Shown here: positions 1 through 8,963 of the stretch, in pieces
Numbering within the stretch: position 1 is the stretch's first letter
Layout of the letters: the number at the start of each line of letters is the position of its first letter
Made by a program: the position numbers and the translations under genes
Source: Pseudonocardia autotrophica
GTDB lineage: Bacteria; Actinomycetota; Actinomycetes; Mycobacteriales; Pseudonocardiaceae
Direction of reading: 5' to 3'
Length of the DNA: 64,000 nt
Assembly: GCF_003945385.1 (NCBI RefSeq)
Contig: NZ_AP018920.1
Location: 6,076,001 to 6,140,000, forward strand
The notes under the pieces: model-generated
What the model saw: the letters and a program-made list of their open reading frames with translations, nothing else
Database searches by the model: none
What the model was told of the DNA's origin: nothing

Positions 1-17
1 CCCCCGGCAACTGAGGA

Positions 18-500
18 TCAGCAGGTCACGTCCGGCCCGTCGCAGGAGTCCACGGCGTCGACCGGCCGGGCCTGCGCGATCCGGGCGACCATCTCGCGGA
101 ACAGCGGGCGCTCCGCCTCGTCGAGCGGAGCGAGGAGCTGCTCCTCGACGGCGGAGATGCGCGCGGACACGTCGTCCAACAGCCGGCGACCTGCCGTGGT
201 GAGCAGCACCTGCCGCGACCTGCGGTCCGCCGGATCCGGGCGACGCTCCACCAGGGCACGCTTCTCCAGGTCGTCGACCAGATAGGTCATCACCGTCCGG
301 TCGAGCCCGAGCAGCTGCGCGATCGTCGCCTGGTTGTGGCAGGCGCCGCCGGCGGCGATCGACAACACCTGGAACCCGCGCGGGCCACCGGGCAGGTCGT
401 CGACATGACCGCGCACCGACTGCTGATAGGCGCGCAACACCGTGCCGAGCGACCGGCCGAGATCGCCCGTGCCCGACGCCTCGCGCACCGCCTCCGCCAT
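18..500 (-). CDS. MarR-family transcriptional regulator
   Basis: This 160-residue protein has the layout of a MarR winged-helix repressor. The helix-turn-helix lies around residues 55-90 (HNQATIAQLLGLDRT followed by VDDLEKRALVERR), and the beta-wing is rich in Asp and Arg (RRPDPADRRSRQ). Helices for dimerisation flank it. It is divergent from an azoreductase-like flavoprotein 96 bp away, which is a common arrangement for a MarR sensor of quinones or other electrophiles controlling its target. The ATG at 500 follows TACGAT by 7 bases with no Shine-Dalgarno sequence, which suggests a leaderless message. The family assignment is strong. The ligand is unknown. Confidence 0.9.
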   Translation of the reverse strand: MAEAVREASGTGDLGRSLGTVLRAYQQSVRGHVDDLPGGPRGFQVLSIAAGGACHNQATIAQLLGLDRTVMTYLVDDLEKRALVERRPDPADRRSRQVLLTTAGRRLLDDVSARISAVEEQLLAPLDEAERPLFREMVARIAQARPVDAVDSCDGPDVTC

Positions 501-596
501 GCCCCGGATCGTACAGATCGGACCCTGGCGCCCAGATAGTCTTCATGTACGATCATCTTGTTTACAGACCATCTTCATCACCGAAAGTAGGATCCG
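501..596. promoter_or_regulatory. divergent marR/azoreductase promoter with inverted repeat
   Basis: The gap between the two divergent genes carries a perfect 8-bp inverted repeat, GATCGTAC (507-514) and GTACGATC (547-554). Each arm contains a TACGAT -10-like hexamer, reading left at 513-508 for the regulator and right at 548-553 for the flavoprotein. The symmetry suggests that the MarR protein binds both arms and represses both promoters. The right-hand gene has a short leader ending in a purine-rich GTAGGA ribosome binding site before its ATG. Confidence 0.55.
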
Positions 597-1247
597 ATGA
601 GCACCCTCTTCCGGCTCGACGCCAGCATCCGGCACGACGGCTCCGTCACCCGGGCCGTCGCCGACACCCTGCAGAGCACGGTCCTGCAGGAGCTCGGTGC
701 CGACACCCGGCTGATCCGGCGCGACGTCGCCGCCGACCCGGTCCCGGCCGACGTGTGGCAGACCGCCACGTTCGCGCCGGCGGAGGGGCGCTCGGAGGCG
801 CAGGAGCGGGCCGTCCGGACCACCGGCGAGCTGGCGGACGAGGTCCTCGGCACCGACGTGTTCGTGTTCGCCGTCCCGCTGTACAACTTCGGTGTCTCGC
901 AGCACTTCAAGACGTGGGTCGACACGCTGATCGGCGACCCGCGCCTCGCACCCGGGCAGACCCCGCTGGCCGGCCGGCCCGCCTTCCTCGTGACGGCGCG
1001 CGGTGGCGGCTATGCGCCCGGGACGCCGCGTGCGGGCTGGGACCACGCGACCGGCTGGATGCGCCGGATCCTCGCCGACGTGTGGAACCTGGATCTGGAC
1101 GTCATCGAGACCGAGCTCACCCTCGCCGAGGTGACCCCACAGATGGCGGAACTGCGCGATCTGGCACGAGCACAGCTCGAGGAGTCCCACGACGCCGCGC
1201 GGCGTGGCGGGCGCGCGGTGACGCTCCGCCTGCGGTCGGTCGTCTGA
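597..1247 (+). CDS. FMN-dependent NADH-azoreductase / NAD(P)H oxidoreductase family protein
   Basis: This 216-residue protein has a flavodoxin-like fold. The N-terminal strand and serine-rich loop (LFRLDASIRHDGSVT) correspond to the FMN phosphate loop. The segment VPLYNFGVSQHFKTWVD near residues 94-110 matches the AzoR-type flavin and active-site region. The family reduces quinones and azo compounds with NAD(P)H in the cytosol. The divergent MarR gene suggests induction by electrophilic or quinone-like compounds. The start is supported by GTAGGA at suitable spacing. The actual substrate cannot be read from the sequence. Confidence 0.85.
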   Translation: MSTLFRLDASIRHDGSVTRAVADTLQSTVLQELGADTRLIRRDVAADPVPADVWQTATFAPAEGRSEAQERAVRTTGELADEVLGTDVFVFAVPLYNFGVSQHFKTWVDTLIGDPRLAPGQTPLAGRPAFLVTARGGGYAPGTPRAGWDHATGWMRRILADVWNLDLDVIETELTLAEVTPQMAELRDLARAQLEESHDAARRGGRAVTLRLRSVV

Positions 1248-1262
1248 CCCGGACCCCGGCCG

Positions 1263-2507
1263 TCAGGCGGCGTTCGCCAGCGCCGCGAGCGCGGCGTGCA
1301 CCAGCACCCGGGAGCCGAACGGCAGCGCCCGCTCGTCCAGGTCGAACGTCGGCTGGTGGATGTCGCGCTGGGGGCCGGTGCCCGACCACACACCGAGCCG
1401 GGCCATCGCACCCGGGGAGTGCTCCAGATACCAGGCGAAGTCCTCGCCACCGGAGGACTGCTCGGTGCTCGCGTCGGCCGGCTCACCGCCGACGGTCACC
1501 GCCGCGTCGCGCAGCAGCCCGGTCGAGATCTCGTCGTTGACCACCGGCGGGACCCCGCGGACGTGGTCCAGCACGTACCCGACGCCGGTCGGGGCCAGCA
1601 CCGCGGCGACCAGCGCGCGCAGTGTGTCCTCCAGTTCGGTCCAGGTCGCGTGGTCGGCGGTGCGCAGCGTGCCGCGCAGCAGCCCGGACTGCGGGATCGC
1701 GTTGGCCGCGTCGCCCGCCTGCACCGCGCCCCAGGTGAGCACGGTGCCCGAGCGCGGGTCCACGTGCCGGGTGAGCAGCAGCGGAACCTGGGTGGCCAGC
1801 AGGCCGAGCGCCTGGACCAGGTCCGCGGTCAGGTGCGGGCGCGAGGTGTGTCCGCCCGGCGAGGTCAGCCGGACCTCGATCAGGTCGCAGGCCGAGGTGA
1901 TCGGCCCGACCCGGGTGCCCAGCCGTCCGACCTCCAGGCGCGGGTCGCAGTGCAGCGCGAAGATCCGCTGCACGTCGGACATCACGCCCTGGGCGACGAC
2001 GTCCAGCGCGCCACCGGGCTGCACCTCCTCGGCCGGCTGGAACACCAGCCGGACCCGACCCGGCAGCGACGGCGCCGAGTTCAGCGCCAGCGCCGCGCCG
2101 AGCAGCATCGCGGTGTGCCCGTCGTGCCCGCAGGCGTGCATCACGCCGGGCACGGTGGAGGCGAAGGACAGGCCGCTCTGCTCCTGCAGCGGCAACGCGT
2201 CCATGTCGGCGCGCAGCGCGACGAGCGGGCCGCCGTGGCCGATGTCGCAGACGACACCGGTGCCGCCGGCCAGCGTGCGCGGCTCGAGGCCGGCGCGCAG
2301 CAGGGTCTCGGAGATGCGCGCGGTGGTGCGGTGCTCGCGACGGGCCAGCTCGGGCTGCGCGTGGATGGCGCGGCGCCAGCCGACGATCTCGCCCTTGTGC
2401 GCCCGCATCCACGATTCCAGCCAGGCCGGACCCGTGCCGACGCCGAGGTCGTCGACCGGCAGGTCGCCCACCTCGGGGAGCTCGGTGCGGGTCTGCAGCG
2501 CAGTCAC
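1263..2507 (-). CDS. M20-family amidohydrolase (AmiA/hippurate hydrolase type)
   Basis: This is a zinc-dependent M20D peptidase/amidohydrolase of about 414 residues. Metal-binding segments seen are ADMDALPLQE, CGHDGHTAML and QPAEE, followed by a dimerisation domain and the C-terminal GGEDFAWYL motif. Such enzymes cleave N-acyl amino acids and related amides. M. tuberculosis carries amiA1/amiB1 at the same place next to deoD, which supports orthology. I place the start at the GTG at 2507, preceded by GAGGAGGACAAG, an excellent ribosome binding site. A longer in-frame ATG exists at 2612 but the extra residues look non-homologous. The substrate is unknown. Confidence 0.88.
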   Translation of the reverse strand: MTALQTRTELPEVGDLPVDDLGVGTGPAWLESWMRAHKGEIVGWRRAIHAQPELARREHRTTARISETLLRAGLEPRTLAGGTGVVCDIGHGGPLVALRADMDALPLQEQSGLSFASTVPGVMHACGHDGHTAMLLGAALALNSAPSLPGRVRLVFQPAEEVQPGGALDVVAQGVMSDVQRIFALHCDPRLEVGRLGTRVGPITSACDLIEVRLTSPGGHTSRPHLTADLVQALGLLATQVPLLLTRHVDPRSGTVLTWGAVQAGDAANAIPQSGLLRGTLRTADHATWTELEDTLRALVAAVLAPTGVGYVLDHVRGVPPVVNDEISTGLLRDAAVTVGGEPADASTEQSSGGEDFAWYLEHSPGAMARLGVWSGTGPQRDIHQPTFDLDERALPFGSRVLVHAALAALANAA

Positions 2508-2960
2508 CTTGTCCTCCTCGTCCGGGTTGTCGGGGCCCCGTCGCCCTGTGGACCTCTGGCCCTCGCCCGTCACGGCGTCACGACGTGCCCGACCACGACT
2601 CATGGTGCTCACCCGTCCGGCGGTGTTCCAGTCGAAATCGGCCGTTCACGGGTCGGGGCGGCGAGGGGTCGGCGAGCTGCTGCCAACGGGTTCACCAGAC
2701 CTGATGAGCGGGCGGGCGGGAGCACGACGAGCGGCCGTTTCCGCCGTTCATCGGTGGTTCCGGACCGGGCCGCAACAACCCCGCGTCCGCGCCGCATCCG
2801 CACCGTCACCGCGCCGTGACGCAGCGGCGTCCGTCCCGCACCGGACACCGCCCGGCGACCGGAACCACCTGCCTTGGTGACACACCGTCACCAGTCGGAA
2901 CCGGCTGTGACAGTCGGTGTCCAGGCAGGCCGCGCGCACGACGATGGAACAATCGCGGGC
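2508..2960. other. intergenic region with divergent promoters
   Basis: This 453-bp gap separates the amidohydrolase from the divergent Ser/Thr kinase. I see no convincing reading frame. Near the kinase end there are TGACA-like words in both orientations (around 2878-2922), and AACAAT lies 7 bases before the kinase GTG, a weak leaderless-type -10. Otherwise nothing is recognisable. Confidence 0.4.
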
Positions 2961-4673
2961 GTGACCGTTCCCGAGGGCGATGTCCAGCGCCGCCAGATCG
3001 CCGGGCGGTACCGCGTCGACGGGCCGCTCGGCAGCGGCGCGATGGGCACCGTGTGGTCCGGCTTCGACGACGTCCTGCAGCGCCGGGTCGCCCTGAAGGA
3101 ACTGAAGATCCCGGACGGGATCCCGGACGCCGAGCGGCTCGAGCTGCGCGAACGGATCATGCGCGAGGCCAGGGCGCTGGCCGGGCTCTCGCACCCGAAC
3201 GTCGTCACCGTGTTCGATGTACTGGACTCCGGCGGCGACGAGCCGCTGGTCGTCATGGAGCTGGTCCCGTCGAAGAACCTGGCGGCGGCGATCTCCGAGG
3301 CCGGGCGGCTCGACCGGGCCCAGGCCGGCGTCGTCGGCTACGGCACCGCGGCCGCGCTGCGGGCGGCGCACCGGGCCGGGATCACGCACCGCGACGTCAA
3401 GCCCGGCAACGTCCTCATCTCCGACGACGGCCGGATCAAGCTCACCGACTTCGGCATCGCCCGCAACGAGTCGGACGCCCCGATGACCTCGGCAGGCCTG
3501 GTGCTCGGCTCCCCCGCCTACATCGCCCCGGAGGTCGCCGCCGGCCAGCCGGTCACCCCGGCCGCGGACCTGTGGGGGCTGGGCGCGACGCTGTTCGCCG
3601 CCGTCGAGGGCAAACCGCCCTACGACGTCGACGGCGACCCCGTGCGGACCATCACCGAGGTCGTCGACGGCCCGGTGCCGGTGCCGACCGTGGGCGGCCC
3701 GATCGCCGAGGTGATCTCCGGGCTGATGATGAAGGAGCCCGCCGCCCGGATGCCGCTGGACGAGGTCCGGGCGCGGCTGCGGCCGCTGCTCGCCGACCCG
3801 GACGACCCGATCTTCCCCGGCTCACCGGACGTCCCGACCGTGATGGCCAGGGTCCCGGCGCCGAGCGGCTCGCCCGCGTCGGGCCCGCAGGTGCCGCACC
3901 GCCCGCCGTCGCCGACCGCCACCGGCACCTACGCCCGCGGCGGGCCGCCCGCCACCGAGGCCGCTCCGGTCGCGCCGCAGGCACCCGTCCCGGCCCCGGC
4001 ACCCGAGCACCGGCCCGCGGCCCGCCCGTCGCGCCCGGCCGGCCGAGCGGGCCGGGCGGGAGCGGCCCCGGCCGGTCCGGCACGGTCCGGCGGCACCGGG
4101 TTCGCCGGCGTCCTCGGCGGGATCCCGCTGGTGCTCGGTGGTGCGCTGCTGGTGCTGCTCGGCGCGCTCGCCGGGTTCGCCGGGGTCCGTGCGCTGGCCG
4201 GGCAGGAGCCGTTGAGCACGATCACCGTCGCCACCGAGCGCACCCCGCGGGTCGCGCACCCCGATCCGCTCGGCTTCTCGGTCGCCGTCCCGCAGGACTG
4301 GACCCAGTACCGCTCGCCGGCCGGTGACGGCTCCGCGGTGGTCCGGTTCGTCAGCCCGGACGGCAGGCAGGAGCTGTCCGTGCGGGCCGGCGCCTCGACC
4401 GCTGCGGTCGCCGAGGCACTCACCCCCGAGGCACTCGGCGTGGACGACGTCGCCGCCGGTCCGGTGCAGCCGCAGCCCGACGGATCCGACCAGATCGAGA
4501 TGACCACCACCACCGGTCCGCAGGAGCGCAGCACGCTGCTGCGGATCATCCCCGGCCGCGGGCCGGACGGCGTGTGGGTCCTGCAGCTGACGTCCCCCGC
4601 CGGCCAGGCCGAGGACGCCGCCGCCGGGCTGTTCGACGCGATCGCCGCCGGGTTCCGGAGCACCGCGAGCTGA
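2961..4673 (+). CDS. transmembrane Ser/Thr protein kinase (PknB-like Hanks type)
   Basis: This receptor kinase has about 570 residues. The cytosolic kinase domain covers roughly residues 15-275 and has all key motifs: glycine loop GPLGSGAMGTV, VALK lysine near 46, catalytic HRDVKPGN, metal-binding TDFG and APE. A long proline/alanine-rich linker follows. A single membrane helix rich in Leu, Val and Ala sits near residue 400, and an extracytoplasmic domain of about 160 residues starts around HPDPLGFSVAVPQDW. It is predicted to be active and to sense an external signal. The GTG at 2961 fits the domain start. A longer frame begins at 2874. Confidence 0.92.
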   Translation: MTVPEGDVQRRQIAGRYRVDGPLGSGAMGTVWSGFDDVLQRRVALKELKIPDGIPDAERLELRERIMREARALAGLSHPNVVTVFDVLDSGGDEPLVVMELVPSKNLAAAISEAGRLDRAQAGVVGYGTAAALRAAHRAGITHRDVKPGNVLISDDGRIKLTDFGIARNESDAPMTSAGLVLGSPAYIAPEVAAGQPVTPAADLWGLGATLFAAVEGKPPYDVDGDPVRTITEVVDGPVPVPTVGGPIAEVISGLMMKEPAARMPLDEVRARLRPLLADPDDPIFPGSPDVPTVMARVPAPSGSPASGPQVPHRPPSPTATGTYARGGPPATEAAPVAPQAPVPAPAPEHRPAARPSRPAGRAGRAGAAPAGPARSGGTGFAGVLGGIPLVLGGALLVLLGALAGFAGVRALAGQEPLSTITVATERTPRVAHPDPLGFSVAVPQDWTQYRSPAGDGSAVVRFVSPDGRQELSVRAGASTAAVAEALTPEALGVDDVAAGPVQPQPDGSDQIEMTTTTGPQERSTLLRIIPGRGPDGVWVLQLTSPAGQAEDAAAGLFDAIAAGFRSTAS

Positions 4674-4687
4674 ACCGGCCCGGTGAT

Positions 4688-4693
4688 TAGGGT
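4688..4693 (+). promoter_or_regulatory. leaderless-type -10 box of the nucleoside phosphorylase gene
   Basis: TAGGGT lies exactly 7 bases before the ATG at 4701 and no Shine-Dalgarno sequence is present. The same hexamer and spacing recur before the gene at 9788. It fixes the start of the phosphorylase at 4701 rather than 4683. Confidence 0.55.
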
Positions 4694-4700
4694 GACGCCC

Positions 4701-5495
4701 ATGTCCGTCCCCGCGCATGCCGCCCAGGAGGCCGCCGCCGAGCTGGCCCGCCGCACCGGAACCGAGCGGCACGACGTCGCGGTCGTGCTCGGCTCCGGCT
4801 GGCGCCCCGCCGCCGACGTGCTCGGCACCGCCAAGGCGGAGCTGCCGATGGCCGAGCTCCCCGGGTTCGTCGCACCGTCCGCGGTCGGGCACGGCGGCAC
4901 CGTGCGTTCGCTGATGATCGGCGGCCGCCGGGTGCTGGTCCTGCTCGGCCGCACCCACCTCTACGAGGGCCACGGCGTCGAGCCGGTGGTGCACGGGATC
5001 CGGACGGCCGCCGCGGCCGGTGTGTCGGCGGTGGTGCTCACCAACGCCGCGGGCGGAATCACCGACGGGCTCTCGGTCGGGCAACCGGTGCTGATCTCCG
5101 ACCACCTGAACCTGCTCGCCCGCTCACCACTGGTCGGCGCCGACTTCGTCGATCTCACCGACGCCTACTCACCGCGGCTGCGCGCCGCCGCCCGCGAGCT
5201 CGATCCGTCGCTGATCGAGGGCGTCTACGCCGGCCTGCCCGGCCCGCACTTCGAGACCCCGGCCGAGATCCGGATGCTGCGCGGCCTCGGCGCCGACCTG
5301 GTCGGGATGTCGACGGTGCTGGAGACGATCGCGGCCCGCGCCGCCGGGCTGGAGGTCTGCGGCATCTCGCTGGTCACCAACCTGGCCGCCGGGCTGTCCG
5401 GGCAGCCGTTGAACCACCAGGAGGTGCTCGACGCCGGGCAGGCCGCGGCGACCCGGATGGGTGAGCTGCTGGGCGAGCTCGTCGCCCGCGTCTGA
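4701..5495 (+). CDS. deoD: purine nucleoside phosphorylase (trimeric PNP type)
   Basis: This 264-residue enzyme cleaves purine (deoxy)nucleosides with phosphate to give free base and (deoxy)ribose-1-phosphate. Family signatures are VVLGSGW near the N-terminus (phosphate loop), YEGHG, NAAGG, and the base-binding segment [12 protein letters not shown] followed by VGMSTVLE and TNLAAG. The symbol follows the M. tuberculosis locus deoD (Rv3307), although the protein is of the trimeric class. Its stop codon overlaps the start of the sugar-phosphate mutase by one base (TGATG), so the two are translationally coupled. That fits, because the mutase can process the released pentose-1-phosphate. Confidence 0.93.
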   Translation: MSVPAHAAQEAAAELARRTGTERHDVAVVLGSGWRPAADVLGTAKAELPMAELPGFVAPSAVGHGGTVRSLMIGGRRVLVLLGRTHLYEGHGVEPVVHGIRTAAAAGVSAVVLTNAAGGITDGLSVGQPVLISDHLNLLARSPLVGADFVDLTDAYSPRLRAAARELDPSLIEGVYAGLPGPHFETPAEIRMLRGLGADLVGMSTVLETIAARAAGLEVCGISLVTNLAAGLSGQPLNHQEVLDAGQAAATRMGELLGELVARV

Positions 5496-7114
5496 TGGGC
5501 ATCGCGCCACAGCTGCGGGACGCCGCGCTGCGCTGGATCGCCGACGACCCGGATCCCGGTACCCGGGCCGAACTGCAGCGGCTGCTGGCGACCGCGCTGG
5601 CCGGCGGCGCACCGGCCGCCGGCGCCGTCACCGAGCTGGCCGACCGGATGTCCGGGCCGCTCCGGTTCGGCACCGCGGGCCTGCGCGGACCGGTCCGGGC
5701 CGGACCGGCCGGGATGAACGTGGCCGTGGTGACCCGCACGACGGCCGGGCTCGCCGGCTGGCTGCGCGCGGGCGGCCGCACCGGGACGGTCGTCGTGGGG
5801 CGCGACGCCCGGCACGGCTCGGCCGCGTTCGCCGAGGCCGCCGCGAGGGTGCTGACCGGCGCCGGGTTCGAGGTGGCGCTGCTCGATCCCCCGGTGCCGA
5901 CCCCGCTGGTCGCGTTCGCGGTGCGGCAGCTCGGCGCCGTCGCCGGGATCGCGATCACCGCCTCGCACAATCCGCCCGCCGACAACGGCTACAAGGTCTT
6001 CCTGGCGGACGGCTCCCAGCTCGTCCCGCCCGACGACGCCGGCATCGAGGCCGCCGTGACCGCCGCCCCCGCCGCGCTGTCGGTCCCGCTGGGGCCGCTG
6101 CCCGCCGTCTCCGACGTCACCAAGGCGTACCTGGACCGGATCGCGACACTCCCCCGCACCCCGCACGGCGCCGCCCCGCGGATCGCGCTGACCCCGATGC
6201 ACGGCGTCGGCGGGGCGCTCGCGACCGCCGCGCTCGCCCGCACCGGGGTGCACGACGTGCACGTGGTCGCCGCCCAGGCCCGGCCCGATCCGGACTTCCC
6301 GACGGTCGCCTTCCCCAACCCGGAGGAGCCGGGCGCCACCGACCTGCTGCTCGAGCTGGCCGCCGGCAGCGGGGCCGCGCTCGCGGTCGCCCTGGACCCG
6401 GACGCCGACCGGTGCGCGATCGGCGTCCGGTTCGACGACGGCTGGCGGATGCTCTCCGGCGACGAGACCGGCGTGCTGCTGGCCGACCACCTGCTGCGGA
6501 CCGGTGCCCACCCGGATCCGCTGGTCGCGACGACCGTGGTGTCGTCGTCGATGCTGGCGCGGGTCGCGGCCGCGCACGGCGCCCGGTTCGCCGAGACGCT
6601 GACCGGATTCAAGTGGATCGTCCGCGCCGGGGACGGCCTGGTCTTCGGGTACGAGGAGGCGATCGGGCTGTGCGTCGACCCGGACGCGGTCCGGGACAAG
6701 GACGGCGTCTCCGCTGCGGTGCTCGCCGCCGACCTGGTGCGCGGGCTGGCCGCCGCCGGGTCGTCGGTGCCCGAGCGCCTCGACGAGCTGGCCGCCGCGT
6801 TCGGCGTGCACCGCACGCTCGGTGTCTCGATCCGGATGGAGCCCGCCGAGCGGGACCGTGCGGTGCAGCGGCTGCGCGACGCGCCGCCGCCGGGCTGGGA
6901 CACCGACCGGCCGGCGCCGGACGTGCTGCGGCTGCGCCGCGACGGCGTCCGGGTGGTGATCCGGCCGTCCGGGACCGAACCGAAGCTCAAGGCCTACCTG
7001 GAGGTCGTCGAACCGCCGGCCGGCGATCCGGCGCTGGTCCCGGCGTCCCGGGAGCGGGCCGAGCAACGGCTGGGCGCGCTGCGCACCGAGGTGGACGGGA
7101 TGCTGGGCCGGTGA
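5495..7114 (+). CDS. pmmB: phosphomannomutase/phosphopentomutase-type hexose phosphate mutase
   Basis: This 539-residue member of the alpha-D-phosphohexomutase family has the four expected domains. The phosphoserine loop is ITASHNPPADNGYK, the metal-binding loop is DPDADRCAIG, the sugar-binding loop is GYEEAIG and the C-terminal phosphate loop is RPSGTEPKLK. All catalytic elements are intact. It interconverts sugar 1- and 6- (or 5-) phosphates. Coupling to the nucleoside phosphorylase by a one-base overlap suggests a role with ribose-1-phosphate. The order deoD-pmmB is also seen in M. tuberculosis. The next gene starts inside its stop codon (GTGA). Confidence 0.92.
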   Translation: MGIAPQLRDAALRWIADDPDPGTRAELQRLLATALAGGAPAAGAVTELADRMSGPLRFGTAGLRGPVRAGPAGMNVAVVTRTTAGLAGWLRAGGRTGTVVVGRDARHGSAAFAEAAARVLTGAGFEVALLDPPVPTPLVAFAVRQLGAVAGIAITASHNPPADNGYKVFLADGSQLVPPDDAGIEAAVTAAPAALSVPLGPLPAVSDVTKAYLDRIATLPRTPHGAAPRIALTPMHGVGGALATAALARTGVHDVHVVAAQARPDPDFPTVAFPNPEEPGATDLLLELAAGSGAALAVALDPDADRCAIGVRFDDGWRMLSGDETGVLLADHLLRTGAHPDPLVATTVVSSSMLARVAAAHGARFAETLTGFKWIVRAGDGLVFGYEEAIGLCVDPDAVRDKDGVSAAVLAADLVRGLAAAGSSVPERLDELAAAFGVHRTLGVSIRMEPAERDRAVQRLRDAPPPGWDTDRPAPDVLRLRRDGVRVVIRPSGTEPKLKAYLEVVEPPAGDPALVPASRERAEQRLGALRTEVDGMLGR

Positions 7115-7572
7115 GCGAGGCCCGGCTGCTGATCGTGCACCACACGCCGTCCCCGGCGACCGCGGAGCTGCTCGCGCAGGTGCGGGCGGGCGCAGCCGAT
7201 CCGGAGATCACCGGGGTGCGGACCGTCGCCCGGGCAGCGCTCGCCGCGACCGCCTCCGATCTGCTGGCCGCGGACGCCGTGCTGCTGGGCACCCCGGCCA
7301 ACATCGGCTACATGTCCGGGGCGCTCAAGCACTTCCTCGACCAGGTCTACTACGTGTGCGGCGAGGACACCCGCGGTCTGCCGTACGGGTTGTGGGTGCA
7401 CGGCGGATCGGACACCTCCGGCGCGACCCGCTCGGTCACCGCGATCGCCGACGGCATGGGCTGGATCGCGGCGGCCGCGCCGGTCGAGGTCACCGGCGCC
7501 CCCGACGCCGCTGCGCGGGCGGCCTGCCGCGAGCTGGGCGCCGTGCTGGCCGCCGGCGTGATGCCGGACTGA
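7111..7572 (+). CDS. flavodoxin-like / NADPH-dependent FMN reductase family protein
   Basis: This 153-residue protein begins with a GTG overlapping the preceding stop by 4 bases (GTGA), so it is the third gene of the nucleoside operon. The N-terminal strand plus loop (LLIVHHTPSPATAELL) replaces the usual FMN phosphate loop. The central GTPANIGYMSGALKHFLDQVYY segment is typical of WrbA- and flavodoxin-like proteins, which contact the flavin ring there. It probably binds FMN and moves electrons. The partner and substrate are unknown. It converges on the SGNH hydrolase gene, only 7 bp away. Confidence 0.85.
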   Translation: MSEARLLIVHHTPSPATAELLAQVRAGAADPEITGVRTVARAALAATASDLLAADAVLLGTPANIGYMSGALKHFLDQVYYVCGEDTRGLPYGLWVHGGSDTSGATRSVTAIADGMGWIAAAAPVEVTGAPDAAARAACRELGAVLAAGVMPD

Positions 7573-7579
7573 GCCCGGG

Positions 7580-8332
7580 CTAGCGGCGGGTGGAGGGCGC
7601 CGGTGCGCGGTCCTGCCAGGCCCCGATCCGGTCGGCCCACATCCCGGCGATGGCGCGGTAGGCCTCGGGGCCGGCGTGCAGGCCGTCGGCAGTGCGCCCG
7701 CCCGGGAACAGCTCCGACACGTCTGCGTACTCGACGGAATGGCCTGCCGCCCGGTGCTTCCGGGCGACCTCGGGCAGCAGCCCGCCCAGCCGGGCCCGCT
7801 CGGCCCGTTGCTTCGGCAGCGGTGCCCATACCCCGGCCATGATCACGTGCGTGCCGGGCGCAGCGGTGAAGATCCGTTCCAGCATCCGGTCCAGGGTGGC
7901 CGCCGTCGCCTGCGCCGAGGTCCCGGAGAGCAGGTCGTTGGTACCGGCGTGCAGCAGCACGACATCCGGATCGGCGGCCAGCACCCAGCCCCCGGTGAGC
8001 GGAAGCATCCGGGCGGCGGTCCAGCCGGACCGTCCCTCGTGGTCGGTGTCGGGCAACGCGTCCGGCCCGGACGAGCGGGAGCCGACGAAGTCGACGGCGA
8101 CACCGTCGGCGGTCAGCCGCTCCCACAGCGGCAACCGGTAGCCGGCGGTGGCGGTGCTGCCCACCCCGACCGTCGAGGACGCCCCGAGCGGCATCACCCG
8201 CAGCGCGCCCGGCGCCGGCTCCGGGGCCGCACCCTCCTCCGGGCGGTCCGCGCTGGGCAGCACCGCGACGAGTGCCGCGGCCAGCAGCCCGGAGAGGACC
8301 CGGCGCCGGGTCCGGGCGGGTGGCGACGGCAC
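7580..8332 (-). CDS. exported SGNH/GDSL-type hydrolase
   Basis: This protein of about 250 residues starts with an arginine-rich stretch (RTRRR) and a hydrophobic segment that looks like a signal peptide, possibly Tat-like, so it is probably secreted or membrane-anchored. SGNH blocks are visible. Block I reads PLGASSTVG, with Ala where most members have Asp (GDS). Block III reads LLHAGTNDL and block V reads DGLHAGPEAY, with the catalytic Asp-His pair. The nucleophile serine and the His are present, so esterase or acyl-hydrolase activity is likely. The GTG at 8332 lies 7 bases after the upp stop, which suggests co-transcription with upp. The substrate is unknown. Confidence 0.82.
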   Translation of the reverse strand: MPSPPARTRRRVLSGLLAAALVAVLPSADRPEEGAAPEPAPGALRVMPLGASSTVGVGSTATAGYRLPLWERLTADGVAVDFVGSRSSGPDALPDTDHEGRSGWTAARMLPLTGGWVLAADPDVVLLHAGTNDLLSGTSAQATAATLDRMLERIFTAAPGTHVIMAGVWAPLPKQRAERARLGGLLPEVARKHRAAGHSVEYADVSELFPGGRTADGLHAGPEAYRAIAGMWADRIGAWQDRAPAPSTRR

Positions 8333-8339
8333 TACGAGC

Positions 8340-8963
8340 TCAGACCGAGCCGAACTGGCGGTCCCCGGCGTCACCGAGCCCCGGGACGATGAAGGCGGAG
8401 TCGTTGAGCCGCTCGTCGATGCTGGCCGTGACCATCCGCAGCGGCAGCCCCGACTCGCGCAGCCGCTGCACGCCCTCCGGGGCGGACAGCGCGCAGATCA
8501 CGGTCACGTCGTCGGCGCCGCGCCGGGTCAGGAGCTCGACGGTGTGCAGCATCGAGCCGCCGGTGGCGAGCATCGGGTCGAGTACGAAGACCGGCCGCCC
8601 GACGAGCGAGTCGGGCAGCGACTCCATGTAGGGCACCGGCTGGTGGGTCTCCTCGTCGCGAGCCATCCCCACGAAGCCCATCTGTGCCTCCGGGATGAGG
8701 TTCAGCGCGGCCTCCGCCATCCCCAGGCCGGCCCGGAGCACCGGCACCAGCACCGGCGGCGACGCGAGCCGATAGCCGACGGTGCGCGAGACCGGCGTGT
8801 GGATCGGGTCCTCGGCCAGCGGAGCGCCGCGGGTCGCCTCGTAGACGAGCATCAGGGTCAGCTCGCGCAGCGCCGCCCGGAAGGTCGCGTTGTCGTTGCG
8901 GGCGTCCCGCATGTTGCTGAGCCGGGCCCGCGCCAGCGGGTGGTCGACGACGATCGTGTCCAC
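8340..8963 (-). CDS. upp: uracil phosphoribosyltransferase
   Basis: This 207-residue enzyme makes UMP from uracil and PRPP. The PRPP loop [12 protein letters not shown] (around 126-137) is complete, and the C-terminal uracil-binding region ([15 protein letters not shown]) is typical. The length matches the family. It salvages uracil released by the cytidine deaminase/thymidine phosphorylase arm encoded further right. The GTG start at 8963 lies 8 bases after a TAGGCT -10-like box (8977-8972), which suggests a very short or absent leader. Synteny with M. tuberculosis upp supports the call. Confidence 0.96.
   Translation of the reverse strand: MDTIVVDHPLARARLSNMRDARNDNATFRAALRELTLMLVYEATRGAPLAEDPIHTPVSRTVGYRLASPPVLVPVLRAGLGMAEAALNLIPEAQMGFVGMARDEETHQPVPYMESLPDSLVGRPVFVLDPMLATGGSMLHTVELLTRRGADDVTVICALSAPEGVQRLRESGLPLRMVTASIDERLNDSAFIVPGLGDAGDRQFGSV

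Noticed and set aside
2609..2848. Frames in the gap between amidohydrolase and kinase
   Set aside because: Arg/Pro/Ala-rich translations with no ribosome binding site or recognisable motif. They look like noise from high GC.
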